Counted from the first letter of the stretch, positions 13,078 through 28,740 are shown. The stretch is 34,411 bases of DNA from Subdoligranulum variabile (GCA_004554775.1 SFKI01000021.1:1-34411), one strand, 5' to 3'. The notes: generated by a model from the letters alone, not told the origin. Program-made: numbers and translations.

Positions 13078-15201
13078 TTACGCTTTAGCGCGGTCGCTCA
13101 TGATCTTGTCGGCAACACTCTTGGGAACCTGCTGATATTCATCAGGCTCCATGGAGTACTGGCCACGGCCTTGGGTCTTGGAACGCAGGTCGGTAGCATA
13201 GCCGAACATCTCAGACAGAGGAACCAGAGCGGTAACACGAGCAGTGCCACCCTCGGACTCCTGGTTGTTGATCTGACCACGGCGGCTGTTCAAGTCACCG
13301 ATAACGTTGCCCATGTACTCATCGGGCACGATAACGTTGACCTTCATGATGGGCTCCATAATGACGGGATCGCACTTCTTCATGGCCTCCTTGAAAGCCA
13401 TAGAACCGGCGATGGAGAACGCCATTTCAGAGGAGTCGACCTCATGGTAAGAACCATCCCACAGGGTGACTTTGACATCGACGACGGGATAGCCAGCGAG
13501 AACGCCGGACTTCATAGCGCCCTGAATGCCCTGATCAACAGCGGGGATATATTCCTTCGGGATAGCGCCGCCAACAACACCGTTGACGAACTCGTAACCC
13601 TTGCCGGGGTTGGGCTCAACCTTGATCTTGACGTGACCGTACTGGCCCTTACCACCAGACTGGCGGGCGTACTTGGTCTCCTGGTTGGCTTCCTTGCGAA
13701 TGGTCTCGCGGTAAGCAACCTGGGGAGCGCCGACGTTTGCCTCGACCTTGAACTCGCGGAGCAGACGGTCGACGATGATCTCCAGATGGAGCTCGCCCAT
13801 GCCGGCGATGATGGTCTGGCCGGTCTCTTCATCGGTCCAGGTACGGAAGGTCGGGTCTTCTTCAGCGAGCTTTGCCAGAGCAATGCCCATCTTCTCAGAG
13901 CCAGCCTTGGTCTTGGGCTCGATGGCAACGCGGATAACGGGCTCGGGGAAGTTCATCGACTCGAGGACGATGGGATGCTTCTCGTCGCACAGAGTGTCAC
14001 CGGTGGTGGTGTTCTTCAGGCCGACAGCAGCCGCGATATCGCCAGCGTAAACGGTGTCGATATCCTTACGGTTGTTGGCGTGCATCTGAAGGATACGGCC
14101 GATACGCTCGTTGTTATCCTTGACAGAGTTGTAAACGGTGGTGCCTGCATCCAGGGTACCGGAGTACACGCGGAAGAAGCAGAGCTTACCAACGTAGGGG
14201 TCAGTCATGATCTTGAAAGCCAGAGCTGCGAAAGGCTGGTCGTCGGAAGAGATACGATCCTCTTCCTCGCCGGTCTCGGGGTTGGTGCCCTTGATGGCTG
14301 CAACGTCGGTAGGAGCCGGCATGTAGTCAACAATAGCATCCAGCAGCTTCTGGACGCCGCGGTTCTTGTAAGAGGAGCCACAGACAACAGGAACGATCTC
14401 GTTGGAGATGGTAGCCTTACGCAGAGCAGCCTTGACCTCTTCCTTGGTCAGCTCTTCGCCTTCCAGGTACTTCATCATCAGCTCTTCGTCGGTCTCGGCA
14501 ACAGCCTCGATCAGCTTGTCATGGTACTCCTGAGCCTTCTCCTGCATATCCTCAGGAATCGGCTCAACGCGGACGTCATTGCCCATGTCATCATAGTAGA
14601 TGTCAGCCTGCATATCGATCAGGTCGATAATACCCTTGAAAGTATCCTCCTGACCAACGGGCAGCTGGATGGGCACACCGTTGGCGTGCAGACGATCATG
14701 GAGCATCTGAACGCAGCGGTAGAAATCGGCACCCATGGTATCCATCTTGTTGACGTAAACCATGCGGGGAACCTTGTACTCGTCAGCCTGGCGCCAAACG
14801 GTCTCAGACTGCGGCTCAACACCGCCCTTAGCGGCCAGAACGGTAACAGAGCCGTCCAGAACGCGCAGGGAACGCTGAACCTCAACGGTGAAGTCAACGT
14901 GGCCCGGGGTGTCGATGATATTGATACGATGACGGTTCTTCTTGAAGAGAGCCGGATCGTGCTGGGTCTCGGTATGGCTCCAGTAGCAGGTGGTAGCAGC
15001 AGAAGTGATCGTGATGCCACGCTCCTGCTCCTGCTCCATCCAGTCCATCGTAGCAGCGCCGTCATGAACTTCACCGATCTTATGGTTAATACCGGTGTAG
15101 TACAGGATACGCTCGGTGGTGGTGGTCTTACCTGCGTCGATGTGGGCCATGATACCGATATTACGGGTCATTGCAAGAGATACATCTCTCGGCGTTGCCA
15201 T
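13078..15201 (-). CDS. fusA: Elongation factor G
   Basis: 707 aa. The GTPase drives ribosomal translocation and, with RRF, recycling. G1 is AHIDAGKT (19-26), switch II holds DTPGHVDF, G4 holds NKMD, and the C-terminal EF-G domains IV and V follow with the domain IV pattern GQYGHVKIKVEPN. Length is normal for a housekeeping EF-G. GAGGAGG is 8 bases before the ATG. It follows rpsG by 24 bases on the same strand in the classic str order rpsL-rpsG-fusA-tuf. Confidence 0.99.
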   Translation of the reverse strand: MATPRDVSLAMTRNIGIMAHIDAGKTTTTERILYYTGINHKIGEVHDGAATMDWMEQEQERGITITSAATTCYWSHTETQHDPALFKKNRHRINIIDTPGHVDFTVEVQRSLRVLDGSVTVLAAKGGVEPQSETVWRQADEYKVPRMVYVNKMDTMGADFYRCVQMLHDRLHANGVPIQLPVGQEDTFKGIIDLIDMQADIYYDDMGNDVRVEPIPEDMQEKAQEYHDKLIEAVAETDEELMMKYLEGEELTKEEVKAALRKATISNEIVPVVCGSSYKNRGVQKLLDAIVDYMPAPTDVAAIKGTNPETGEEEDRISSDDQPFAALAFKIMTDPYVGKLCFFRVYSGTLDAGTTVYNSVKDNNERIGRILQMHANNRKDIDTVYAGDIAAAVGLKNTTTGDTLCDEKHPIVLESMNFPEPVIRVAIEPKTKAGSEKMGIALAKLAEEDPTFRTWTDEETGQTIIAGMGELHLEIIVDRLLREFKVEANVGAPQVAYRETIRKEANQETKYARQSGGKGQYGHVKIKVEPNPGKGYEFVNGVVGGAIPKEYIPAVDQGIQGAMKSGVLAGYPVVDVKVTLWDGSYHEVDSSEMAFSIAGSMAFKEAMKKCDPVIMEPIMKVNVIVPDEYMGNVIGDLNSRRGQINNQESEGGTARVTALVPLSEMFGYATDLRSKTQGRGQYSMEPDEYQQVPKSVADKIMSDRAKA

Positions 15202-15225
15202 GGCTTATACCTCCTCGACAGAGAA

Positions 15226-15696
15226 TCAATAACGATAGTGGGCAAAAGCCTTGTTGGCCTCGGCCATCTTGTGCGTATCCTCGCGCTTCTTGACAGAACC
15301 GCCGACACCGTTGGTGGCGTCGATGATCTCAGCGGCCAGACGAGCAGACATGGTCTTCTCGCCGCGGGCGCGGCTGTAGGCGGTGAGCCAACGCAGACCC
15401 AGGGTCTCACGGCGGGCCGGGCTGACCTCCAGGGGGACCTGGTAGTTAGCGCCGCCGACGCGGCGGGTCTTGCACTCGAGGTTGGGCATGATGTTCTCCA
15501 TAGCCTTCTCGAACATCTCGAGCGGGTCGTTGCCGGTCTTTTCCTTCACGATGTCAAATGCATCGTAAACGATCTCCTGAGCAACACCTTTCTTGCCATC
15601 CAGCATGATGTAGTTGACCAGACGGGTGACAACCTTGGAATTGTAGATAGGATCAGCCAGAACTTCGCGTTTTGCGACATTACCTCTTCTGGGCAT
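15226..15696 (-). CDS. rpsG: 30S ribosomal protein S7
   Basis: 156 aa from ATG at 15696, beginning MPRRGNVAKREVLADPIYNS, the family N-terminus. S7 nucleates assembly of the 30S head by binding the 3' major domain of 16S rRNA. GGAGG lies 8 bases before this ATG; an ATG at 15714 six codons earlier contains that ribosome site inside it and is not the start. It follows rpsL by 108 bases. Confidence 0.98.
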   Translation of the reverse strand: MPRRGNVAKREVLADPIYNSKVVTRLVNYIMLDGKKGVAQEIVYDAFDIVKEKTGNDPLEMFEKAMENIMPNLECKTRRVGGANYQVPLEVSPARRETLGLRWLTAYSRARGEKTMSARLAAEIIDATNGVGGSVKKREDTHKMAEANKAFAHYRY

Positions 15697-15804
15697 CTTT
15701 CTTCCCTCCTTCACATAAATGATATCATCGGTACTCGAAAGTTTAGAAACTCCCGTTGTGCCACAAAAAAGGCTTGGCCTATTTTATGGCGAAAAGATGT
15801 TTCC
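15697..15804 (-). promoter_or_regulatory. rpsL-rpsG intercistronic region, possible S7 control site
   Basis: The 108-base gap is unusually long for a tight ribosomal operon. On the minus strand it holds AGGC-CAA-GCCT followed by six T residues (15780-15765), and the palindrome ATGATATCAT near the rpsG ribosome site. In E. coli S7 represses its own operon by binding the rpsL-rpsG gap, so a similar role is possible here. The stem is short, so it is a weak terminator at best. Confidence 0.4.
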
Positions 15805-16230
15805 TTACTTCTTGGCACCGGCCTTGGGGCGCTTAGCACCGTATTTGCTGCGGGCCTGGTTACGGTTCGCAACACCCTGGGTATCCAGAGTACCACGGAT
15901 GATGTGATAACGGACACCGGGCAGATCCTTGACACGACCGCCACGGATCAGAACAACGCTGTGCTCCTGCAAGTTATGGCCGATACCGGGAATGTAAGAG
16001 GTGACCTCGATACCATTCGTGAGGCGGACACGGGCGACTTTACGCAGAGCAGAGTTAGGCTTTTTGGGGGTCATGGTACGGACGGCAGTGCAGACACCGC
16101 GCTTCTGCGGGCTGTTCATGGTGGTGTACTGCTTCTTCTGGGAGTTGTAGCACTTCTGAAGAGCAGGAGCCGTGGACTTGTGGACCAGGACCTCACGACC
16201 TTTGCGCACGAGCTGGTTAAAAGTAGGCAT
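15805..16230 (-). CDS. rpsL: 30S ribosomal protein S12
   Basis: 141 aa. S12 lies at the decoding site and controls accuracy. TPKKPNSALRKVARVRL and GRVKDLPGVRYHIIRG are present with the lysines whose change gives streptomycin resistance, so the sequence looks like the susceptible type. The start has AAAGGAG 7 bases upstream. It is the first gene of the str operon, driven by the strong promoter at 16321-16349. Confidence 0.98.
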   Translation of the reverse strand: MPTFNQLVRKGREVLVHKSTAPALQKCYNSQKKQYTTMNSPQKRGVCTAVRTMTPKKPNSALRKVARVRLTNGIEVTSYIPGIGHNLQEHSVVLIRGGRVKDLPGVRYHIIRGTLDTQGVANRNQARSKYGAKRPKAGAKK

Positions 16231-16275
16231 TTCTTTTCTCCTTTCTTCACATATTCACGTTCGTTTTACTGGAGC

Positions 16276-16349
16276 CGCGGCATTTTTGCCGCACTACTCC
16301 CCGGAACTCACGCAATGATTAGTTTACAGGATTCGCGGCCCGTTGTCAA
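16276..16349 (-). promoter_or_regulatory. str operon promoter and leader hairpin
   Basis: On the minus strand TTGACA (16349-16344), 17 bases, TAAACT (16326-16321). In the roughly 80-base leader GCGGCA-AAAA-TGCCGC (16291-16276) forms a strong hairpin without a T tract, so it is not a terminator; it may stabilise the message or be bound by a ribosomal protein. Confidence 0.88.
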
Positions 16350-16613
16350 GAGTATTGCCAAAAAAACTTTGAAAAAATCGTGCAATACGGAGAATTTTTG
16401 TTTTTGCAGGATAAAACGCTTTTTTGCTGCCCTGCGGGGATGCGGCAGCACCTTTTTATAAAGCGGCGCATACAATAAACAGGGCGGGCACTCCCCTGTC
16501 CGCTGGCGGCGGGTTGTTTTTGTAAGCGCTTTTCGTCCATGCTACAGCAACAATTATCTAGTTTGTACAATTTTTCGACGCAAAGTTCGGGAATTTCGTC
16601 GAATCGTTTTTTA
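16350..16613. other. Divergent intergenic region between rpsL and the alanine-rich gene
   Basis: No gene found. The plus strand has TGCTGCC ... GGCAGCA (about 16426-16449) followed by ACCTTTTT, which looks like an intrinsic terminator pointing right, although no plus-strand gene ends here. The rest is AT-rich runs without a clear ORF. Confidence 0.5.
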
Positions 16614-16642
16614 TTGCAGCTTTATATGCCGTCTGGTATAAT
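16614..16642 (+). promoter_or_regulatory. Promoter of the secreted alanine-rich protein gene
   Basis: TTGCAG (16614-16619), 17 bases, TATAAT (16637-16642). The ATG at 16715 lies about 65 bases beyond the expected transcript start. Confidence 0.85.
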
Positions 16643-16714
16643 AAGGTTGTAGATAAGCCCCGGGTGTTCCGGGGCAAACAAACCCTTGGTTTTGCTTTTA
16701 AGGAGGTATTGACA

Positions 16715-17161
16715 ATGAAAAAACTTCTCTCTGCCCTGCTCGCCATCTGCATGGTCTGCATGTTCGCCGTTCCTGTTTTTGCGGACGCCAACGATGATTA
16801 CATCGCTGCCGTGAAAGCCTATCAGCAGGAGATCGCCGCCAAAGAAGCCGCTTACGTGGCCGCTGTCGATGCCTATTCCAAGCAGGCTAAGGCAAAGGCC
16901 GACGCAGACAGCGCCGCCATCCTGGCAGCTGCCAAAGCCGCCCAGGCCAAGGCCGATGCAGACTGCCTGGCTGTGATCGCCGCCGGTAAGGCCGCCCAGT
17001 CTGAGGCTGACGCCAAGGTTGCCGCTGTGATTGCCGCCGGCAAGGCCACCCAGGCTGCTGCCGACAAGCGCGAAGCCGCTTACGCCGACGCCGTGAAGGC
17101 CTATCAGGCACAGATCGCCGCCCGTGAAGCCGCCTATGTGAAGGCAGTTCTGGGCAAGTAA
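16715..17161 (+). CDS. Secreted alanine-rich helical repeat protein (unknown function)
   Basis: 148 aa from ATG at 16715, with AAGGAGG 8 bases upstream. A signal peptide MKKLLSALLAICMVCMFAVP continues VFA and is probably cut after residue 23; there is no clear lipobox, LPXTG or transmembrane anchor. The mature 125 residues are about 41% alanine (51 Ala by my count) with Lys, Asp, Glu and Gln, so it should be a nearly continuous helix. Three 18-residue repeats lie at precursor residues 60-77, 78-95 and 96-113 (pattern AKADADxxAxIAAGKAAQ), and a related fourth unit follows. Terminal segments rich in AxVKAYQxxIAAxEAAYV flank them. One Cys is in repeat 2. I do not recognise a family. Strong promoter, ribosome site and terminator suggest high expression as a single gene. 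Confidence 0.9.
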   Translation: MKKLLSALLAICMVCMFAVPVFADANDDYIAAVKAYQQEIAAKEAAYVAAVDAYSKQAKAKADADSAAILAAAKAAQAKADADCLAVIAAGKAAQSEADAKVAAVIAAGKATQAAADKREAAYADAVKAYQAQIAAREAAYVKAVLGK

Positions 17162-17180
17162 GATACCTTATATAATAATA

Positions 17181-17212
17181 GAAGGGGCACCGTGAGGTGC
17201 CCCTTCCTTTTT
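17181..17212 (+). terminator. Terminator between the alanine-rich gene and pepF
   Basis: GAAGGGGCACC (17181-17191) and GGTGCCCCTTC (17196-17206) form a perfect 11-bp stem with a GTGA loop, followed by CTTTTT. It serves the plus-strand gene; the minus-strand pepF message also ends into it, with a T-poorer tail. Confidence 0.93.
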
Positions 17213-17215
17213 GGG

Positions 17216-19018
17216 TTACTGCAGCTTGGCCAGGGTGGCTTCGGCGTCGTCGAGGATGCGCTCGAATTTTTCGAGAGCGGCATCGACGGGGGCCGGGGTG
17301 GCGAGGTCGACACCGGCGTGGCGCAGCTCGTCCAGCGGGTAGGCGCTGCCGCCCATCGAGAGGAACTCCTTGTAGCGCTTGACGGCGGGTTCTCCTTCTT
17401 TCAGGATGCCCTCAGACAAGGCCACGGCGGTGGAGTAGCCGGTGGCGTACTTGTAAACGTAGAACGGGCGGTAGAAATGCGGGATGCGCGCCCACTCGTA
17501 CTGGATCTCGTCGTCGATGACCATGTCGTCACCGAAGTAGTCGATGACCAGGCGCTTGTACAGCGCGTTGAGGGCGGAAGCGTTGAGAGCTTCTCCGCGC
17601 TCGACCATGGCGTGGGCCTCGCGCTCGAACTCGGCAAACATCGTCTGGCGGTAGACCGTGCCCTTGAAGTTCTCCAGATACTGGTTCAGCAGGTACAGAC
17701 GGGTCTGGGGGTCGTTCTCGTTGGCCAGCAGCTGTTCGATGAGCAGGTTTTCGTTGACGGTGGACGCGACCTCGGCCACGAAGAGCGTATAGTCGGCATA
17801 CTGCGGCGGCTGGTGCTTGCGGGAGCGCCAGCTGTGCATCGTGTGGCCCATCTCGTGCGCAAGGGTAGAAACACTGTCCAACGTGCCGCTGAAGTTCAGC
17901 AGGATATAGGGGTTGGAGTCATAGCAGCCGCCGGAGTAGGCACCGCCGCGCTTGCCGCGGTTAGGATAAACGTCGATCCAGCGCTCATCGTAGGCTTTCT
18001 GGACGTCCTTCTGGTAGTCTTCCCCCAGGGGCGCGACGGCTTGCAGCACCATTTGCTGGGCGGTCTCGTAGGTGTAGGTCTTTTTCAGGTCGCCGACCAG
18101 CGGGGCGTAGACATCGTAGAAATGCAGCTCGTCGACGCCCAGCATTTTTTTGCGCAGGCGGACGTAGCGATGCATGGCGGGCATGTGCTTGCGGACAGTG
18201 GCGACAAGGTTGTCGTAGACTTCCACAGGCACATTCTCCCCTGCCATCGACATGGCTCGGGAGGACTCGTAGTGGCGGGCGCGGGCCTCGGCAGTGGCAG
18301 CCTTAACGGCACCGGCGTAGGTGGCGGCCATCGTGTTGATGTGCTGGCGGTAGCCCTTGTAGTAGCTGCGGAAAGCGTTCTCGCGCAGGACGCGGTCGGT
18401 TCCCATCTCGATGGGCACGAAGTTGGAGCCTGTGACTTCGATTTCTTCACCCTCGGCGTTTTTGGCGGGGTCAAAGACGAGGTCAGCGTCCTCGAGATTG
18501 TGATAGGCCTCGGACGGGGCCTGCATGACCTCGCCGAAGCTGGCCAGCAGCTTTTCCTCGGCTTTGGAGAGGGTGTGCGGCTTGCTGCGCAGCAGATCCT
18601 CAAGGGCGAACTTATAGTCGGCCACGGCGGGGTCGTTGACGATGGCGGTCAGGGTCTCCTCGGGCAGAGCGAGGATCTCCGGCTGGGCAAAAGACAGGGC
18701 GGTGATGAGCTTGACGTACTTGCTGTTGATGCGGGCGTACATGCTCTGGGCGGTTTCGCCGCGGGTATCCTCGTCGTGGCGCATGCTGGCGTAGCAGTAG
18801 AGCTGCTCGACCTTACGGTTCAGCTCGGTAGTGGCATCCAGGTAAGCGCCGATGGTGACGGCGTCGGACAGCTTACCGGCAAAGGCAGCCACGCTATCGA
18901 TCTCGGCATCGAGACTTTCGAGGGCGGCTTCCCAGGCGGCGTCGCTTTCAAACATGGGCGTCAGATCCCACTGAAACTGCGGGTCCAGCTCGCTGCGTTC
19001 TTTTAAAATTTCAGCCAT
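17216..19018 (-). CDS. pepF: Oligoendopeptidase F (M3 metallopeptidase)
   Basis: 600 aa, the normal length for PepF. It hydrolyses oligopeptides of about 7-17 residues in the cytoplasm. The zinc site HEMGH is at residues 388-392 in LAHEMGHTMHSW, and the downstream zinc Glu lies in the following ASTVNENLL segment. The N-terminal PepF region and the C-terminal YRPFYVYKYATGYSTA motif are present. No signal peptide. AAGGAG lies 6 bases before the ATG. It has a fully consensus promoter of its own and lies alone between the rpoC region and the str operon. Confidence 0.97.
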   Translation of the reverse strand: MAEILKERSELDPQFQWDLTPMFESDAAWEAALESLDAEIDSVAAFAGKLSDAVTIGAYLDATTELNRKVEQLYCYASMRHDEDTRGETAQSMYARINSKYVKLITALSFAQPEILALPEETLTAIVNDPAVADYKFALEDLLRSKPHTLSKAEEKLLASFGEVMQAPSEAYHNLEDADLVFDPAKNAEGEEIEVTGSNFVPIEMGTDRVLRENAFRSYYKGYRQHINTMAATYAGAVKAATAEARARHYESSRAMSMAGENVPVEVYDNLVATVRKHMPAMHRYVRLRKKMLGVDELHFYDVYAPLVGDLKKTYTYETAQQMVLQAVAPLGEDYQKDVQKAYDERWIDVYPNRGKRGGAYSGGCYDSNPYILLNFSGTLDSVSTLAHEMGHTMHSWRSRKHQPPQYADYTLFVAEVASTVNENLLIEQLLANENDPQTRLYLLNQYLENFKGTVYRQTMFAEFEREAHAMVERGEALNASALNALYKRLVIDYFGDDMVIDDEIQYEWARIPHFYRPFYVYKYATGYSTAVALSEGILKEGEPAVKRYKEFLSMGGSAYPLDELRHAGVDLATPAPVDAALEKFERILDDAEATLAKLQ

Positions 19019-19054
19019 GGTTTTCTCCTTGTTGTTGTGTTTTTGGGTTAATTT

Positions 19055-19083
19055 ATTATAACCCTTCTACAAGTGTGTGTCAA
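19055..19083 (-). promoter_or_regulatory. pepF promoter
   Basis: On the minus strand TTGACA (19083-19078), 17 bases, TATAAT (19060-19055), a perfect sigma-A consensus. The leader is about 30 bases. Confidence 0.92.
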
Positions 19084-19102
19084 TCGAGGACGGGATGAGA
19101 TT

Positions 19103-19200
19103 GCACGGGCGGATATGAAATCCGCCCCTACGAATAAGCCGAAAGGGTGCGGTTATTGCAAGGCCTCGGAGGGGTCAATGTGGAGAGGCACGAAAAGGCC
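19103..19200 (+). repeat. Copy 4 of the modular repeat family (module 0 plus truncated module A)
   Basis: 19103-19132 matches 34177-34206 over 30 bases with one difference, which lies in the loop of the hairpin GGGCGGAT-ATGAA-ATCCGCCC. From 19162 the stretch CTCGGAGGGGTCAATGTGGA matches the start of module A of copy 2 (minus strand, from 33010). The inner module A hairpin is replaced by the rpoC terminator. Orientation is given as the one in which module 0 precedes module A. Confidence 0.85.
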
Positions 19201-19228
19201 CCCATGCCTTGGTAGACATGGGGGCTTT
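19193..19228 (-). terminator. Terminator of rpoBC
   Basis: Read on the minus strand, GCCCCCATG (19225-19217) pairs with CATGGGGGC (19206-19198) across a 10-base loop, followed by CTTTTC. It lies 18 bases after the rpoC stop and is joined to a repeat-family module. Confidence 0.92.
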
Positions 19229-19245
19229 ACTATTGGAATCAGAGA

Positions 19246-22848
<3,603 letters not shown>

Positions 22849-22891
22849 TCAGCGAACCCTCTCAAATTCAATATGACACACGATTCAGCGA

Positions 22892-26716
<3,825 letters not shown>

Positions 26717-26911
26717 AAAACGCGACCACTCCTATTCCGTAGATTAACAAAGTTGGCAAAAGCTAACCTAAACGGAGGCTGAGAAAGCGATGTATATTCG
26801 TCGTTTTTCACAAACTTTTGAATTTTGTCGTTTTCACAAAATCCCTTTAGGGCGCTCTATTCCATTTTTGTGATACTGTTTCAGTATACAGGGTAAAAGG
26901 CTTGCTGTCAA
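26717..26911 (-). promoter_or_regulatory. rpoBC promoter and about 160-base leader with direct repeats
   Basis: On the minus strand TTGACA (26911-26906), 17 bases, TATACT (26888-26883). The leader of about 160 bases holds two near-identical 15-base direct repeats, GTCGTTTTTCACAAA (26800-26814) and GTCGTTTTCACAAAA (26827-26841) in plus-strand reading. No terminator-like stem was found in the leader. Confidence 0.85.
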
Positions 26912-27114
26912 GGCTTTTTCGGCTTTTTTGCGAACTTTTTCTTGCAAATCGAACGCCCGGGTGAGTGTAACAAAATTTCGGCATATTGACGGTTTTGCAC
27001 CACCCTGCCGGGCTTGACAAATTCGTAACGGGTGCTATATCCCCTGCTTTTGGGCAGTTTTCACAAGGATGTGAATCGCTTTTTGCACAGGATTGCTCTT
27101 GACATTCGCGCGCT
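26912..27114. other. Intergenic region upstream of the rpoB promoter
   Basis: No gene found. GCCCGG and CCGGGC arms (about 26952 and 27008) could pair at long range. TTGACA (27014-27019) with a TATAT-like hexamer 16-17 bases further is a weak candidate plus-strand promoter, and TTCACA-AGGA-TGTGAA (about 27060-27075) is a small dyad. No conserved RNA family was recognised. Confidence 0.4.
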
Positions 27115-27148
27115 GAAAGAAAAGTGCCCCCTCAAAAGAGGAGGCACA
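27115..27148 (-). terminator. Terminator of the sodium-dependent transporter gene
   Basis: On the minus strand GTGCCTCCTC (27148-27139) pairs with GAGGGGGCAC (27134-27125), one G-U pair, TTTT loop, then TTTTCTTTC. It lies 42 bases after the stop. Confidence 0.9.
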
Positions 27149-27190
27149 AGATGTTGTGTTGGATAGAATACGGGGAGCCTGTCCCCTGTT

Positions 27191-28570
27191 TTACATGGCA
27201 ATGATCCCAAACGCATTTGCCACCGAGCTTGCCAAAATGATCGCGGCAAAAACCGGGCAGAGCCAGCGGATCATGAAATTGAAAACGCGCCTGCGGCGGA
27301 AAGCGCCTTCCCCTTCCAGCACTTCCTGTTCGATGCGCTCCACCCCGACCACGCGGGACACCAGCAGGCAGGTAGCGATCGCGGCAATCGGCATCATGAC
27401 CGAGTTGGTCAGAAAATCGAAGAAGTCCAGGAACTGCATGCCGAGCACTGTCACCCCGGCCAGCGGGCCGTACCCCAGGCTGGACAGCGTGCCCAGCGCC
27501 ACCATGATGACGCCCACCAGCACGGTGGCCTTGCGGCGGCTCCAGCCAAGCTCGTCCTGGAACGTCGAGACCGCACTTTCGGTCAGCGCAATGGAACTGG
27601 TGACAGCCGCAAACAACACCAGCAAAAAGAACAGCACGCCGACGGCACCGCCCAGTCCCATGCTGGCGAACACTTTCGGGATCGTAATAAACATCAGCGC
27701 CGGGCCCGCCTGCAAGGTGTCCGGGTCGCCGCCCGAGAACGCAAACACCGCCGGAATGATCATCAGCCCCGCCATGATGGCAATGAGCGTGTCAAAAATC
27801 TCCACATTCTGGGTCGCGCCCTCGATGGAGACATCCTTTTTCATATAGGAGCCGAACGTGACCAGAATGCCCATGGCGATCGACAGCGAGTAGAACATCT
27901 GCCCCATCGCCGTGACGACGGTCATCCAGCTGAAATTGGCGGGGTTCGGCACGAGGAAATACTTGACGCCCGCCAGTGCCCCCGGCCGCGTGACCGAGTA
28001 CGCCGTGATAATGACCGACAGCACGACCAGCATCGGCATCATGACCTTGGAGACACGCTCGACGCCGTTGCGCACACCGGCAAAGATGATGCCCAGCGTG
28101 AACAGCGCAAAGACGAGAAAACAGATTTCCGTTGCTGCACCGTCAGAAATAAAGCTTGAGAAGTAGCCGTCGGCGGCAAGCTCCTGCCCGTGGCCGGTGA
28201 GATACCCCACCAGATATTGGATGACCCACCCGCCGATGACCGAGTAATACGGCACGATCAGCACCGGAATGATGGCGTTGATCCAGCCGCCAAAGCCCAG
28301 AAAGCCCGACCGCCTGCCCGGTTTGGCAAAGCTGGCGTAGGCGCCCACCGGGCTTTTGCCGGTCATGCGGCCCAGTGCGGTCTCGGCCACGATCATCGAG
28401 TAGCCGAACGTGAGCGCCAGCACAATATAAATCAAAAGGAAGATGCCGCCGCCATACTTGGCCGCCAGGTACGGGAACCGCCAAATATTGCCCAGCCCCA
28501 CCGACGCCCCGGCCGCCGACAACACAAAGCCGATCTTGCCGGAAAAGCTGCTTCTTTTCTCGTTTTCCAT
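27191..28570 (-). CDS. Neurotransmitter:sodium symporter family transporter (SNF/NSS)
   Basis: 459 aa, about 11-12 membrane segments. The first segment AGASVGLGNIWRFPYLAAKY, with GGG after it, is the unwound Na+/substrate-binding helix of LeuT-like transporters. It would import an amino acid or related amine with Na+ across the cytoplasmic membrane; the substrate cannot be read from the sequence. The length and the 11-segment layout are usual for bacterial members. GGAGG lies about 12 bases before the ATG, with a closer TAGGA. Single-gene unit with its own promoter and terminator, divergent from the MerR gene. Confidence 0.95.
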   Translation of the reverse strand: MENEKRSSFSGKIGFVLSAAGASVGLGNIWRFPYLAAKYGGGIFLLIYIVLALTFGYSMIVAETALGRMTGKSPVGAYASFAKPGRRSGFLGFGGWINAIIPVLIVPYYSVIGGWVIQYLVGYLTGHGQELAADGYFSSFISDGAATEICFLVFALFTLGIIFAGVRNGVERVSKVMMPMLVVLSVIITAYSVTRPGALAGVKYFLVPNPANFSWMTVVTAMGQMFYSLSIAMGILVTFGSYMKKDVSIEGATQNVEIFDTLIAIMAGLMIIPAVFAFSGGDPDTLQAGPALMFITIPKVFASMGLGGAVGVLFFLLVLFAAVTSSIALTESAVSTFQDELGWSRRKATVLVGVIMVALGTLSSLGYGPLAGVTVLGMQFLDFFDFLTNSVMMPIAAIATCLLVSRVVGVERIEQEVLEGEGAFRRRRVFNFMIRWLCPVFAAIILASSVANAFGIIAM

Positions 28571-28610
28571 TTTTCCTACATTCCTCCAGGTTGTTTTTCA
28601 CACGGCTACA

Positions 28611-28639
28611 AGTGTAACACAAACGGAGTGAAACTTCAA
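28611..28639 (-). promoter_or_regulatory. Promoter of the sodium-dependent transporter gene
   Basis: On the minus strand TTGAAG (28639-28634), 17 bases, TACACT (28616-28611), about 35 bases from the start codon. Confidence 0.75.
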
Positions 28640-28677
28640 GATGAATTTTTTTCACGTTCCATCCCCTATTTCCCGTC

Positions 28678-28708
28678 TTGACCCTTACGCTGCGTCATAG
28701 TGTATGCT
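28678..28708 (+). promoter_or_regulatory. MerR-type promoter with 19-bp spacer, autoregulatory
   Basis: TTGACC (28678-28683) and TATGCT (28703-28708) are 19 bases apart. MerR-family activators bind such over-long spacers and untwist them. The spacer contains CTTACG-CTG-CGTCA, an imperfect dyad around its middle. It stands 33 bases before the MerR gene start, so autoregulation is likely. Confidence 0.75.
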
Positions 28709-28740
28709 ATACTTACCGCAAGGGAAAGTGAGGTACCCCC

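Noticed and set aside
16426..16460. Terminator-like hairpin on the plus strand upstream of the alanine-rich gene
   Set aside because: No plus-strand gene or convincing promoter precedes it, so I mention it only in the intergenic entry.
27014..27083. Possible plus-strand small RNA: TTGACA, TATAT-like hexamer, TTCACA-AGGA-TGTGAA dyad
   Set aside because: The -10 is poor, the dyad is only 6 bp, and no conserved fold is recognisable.
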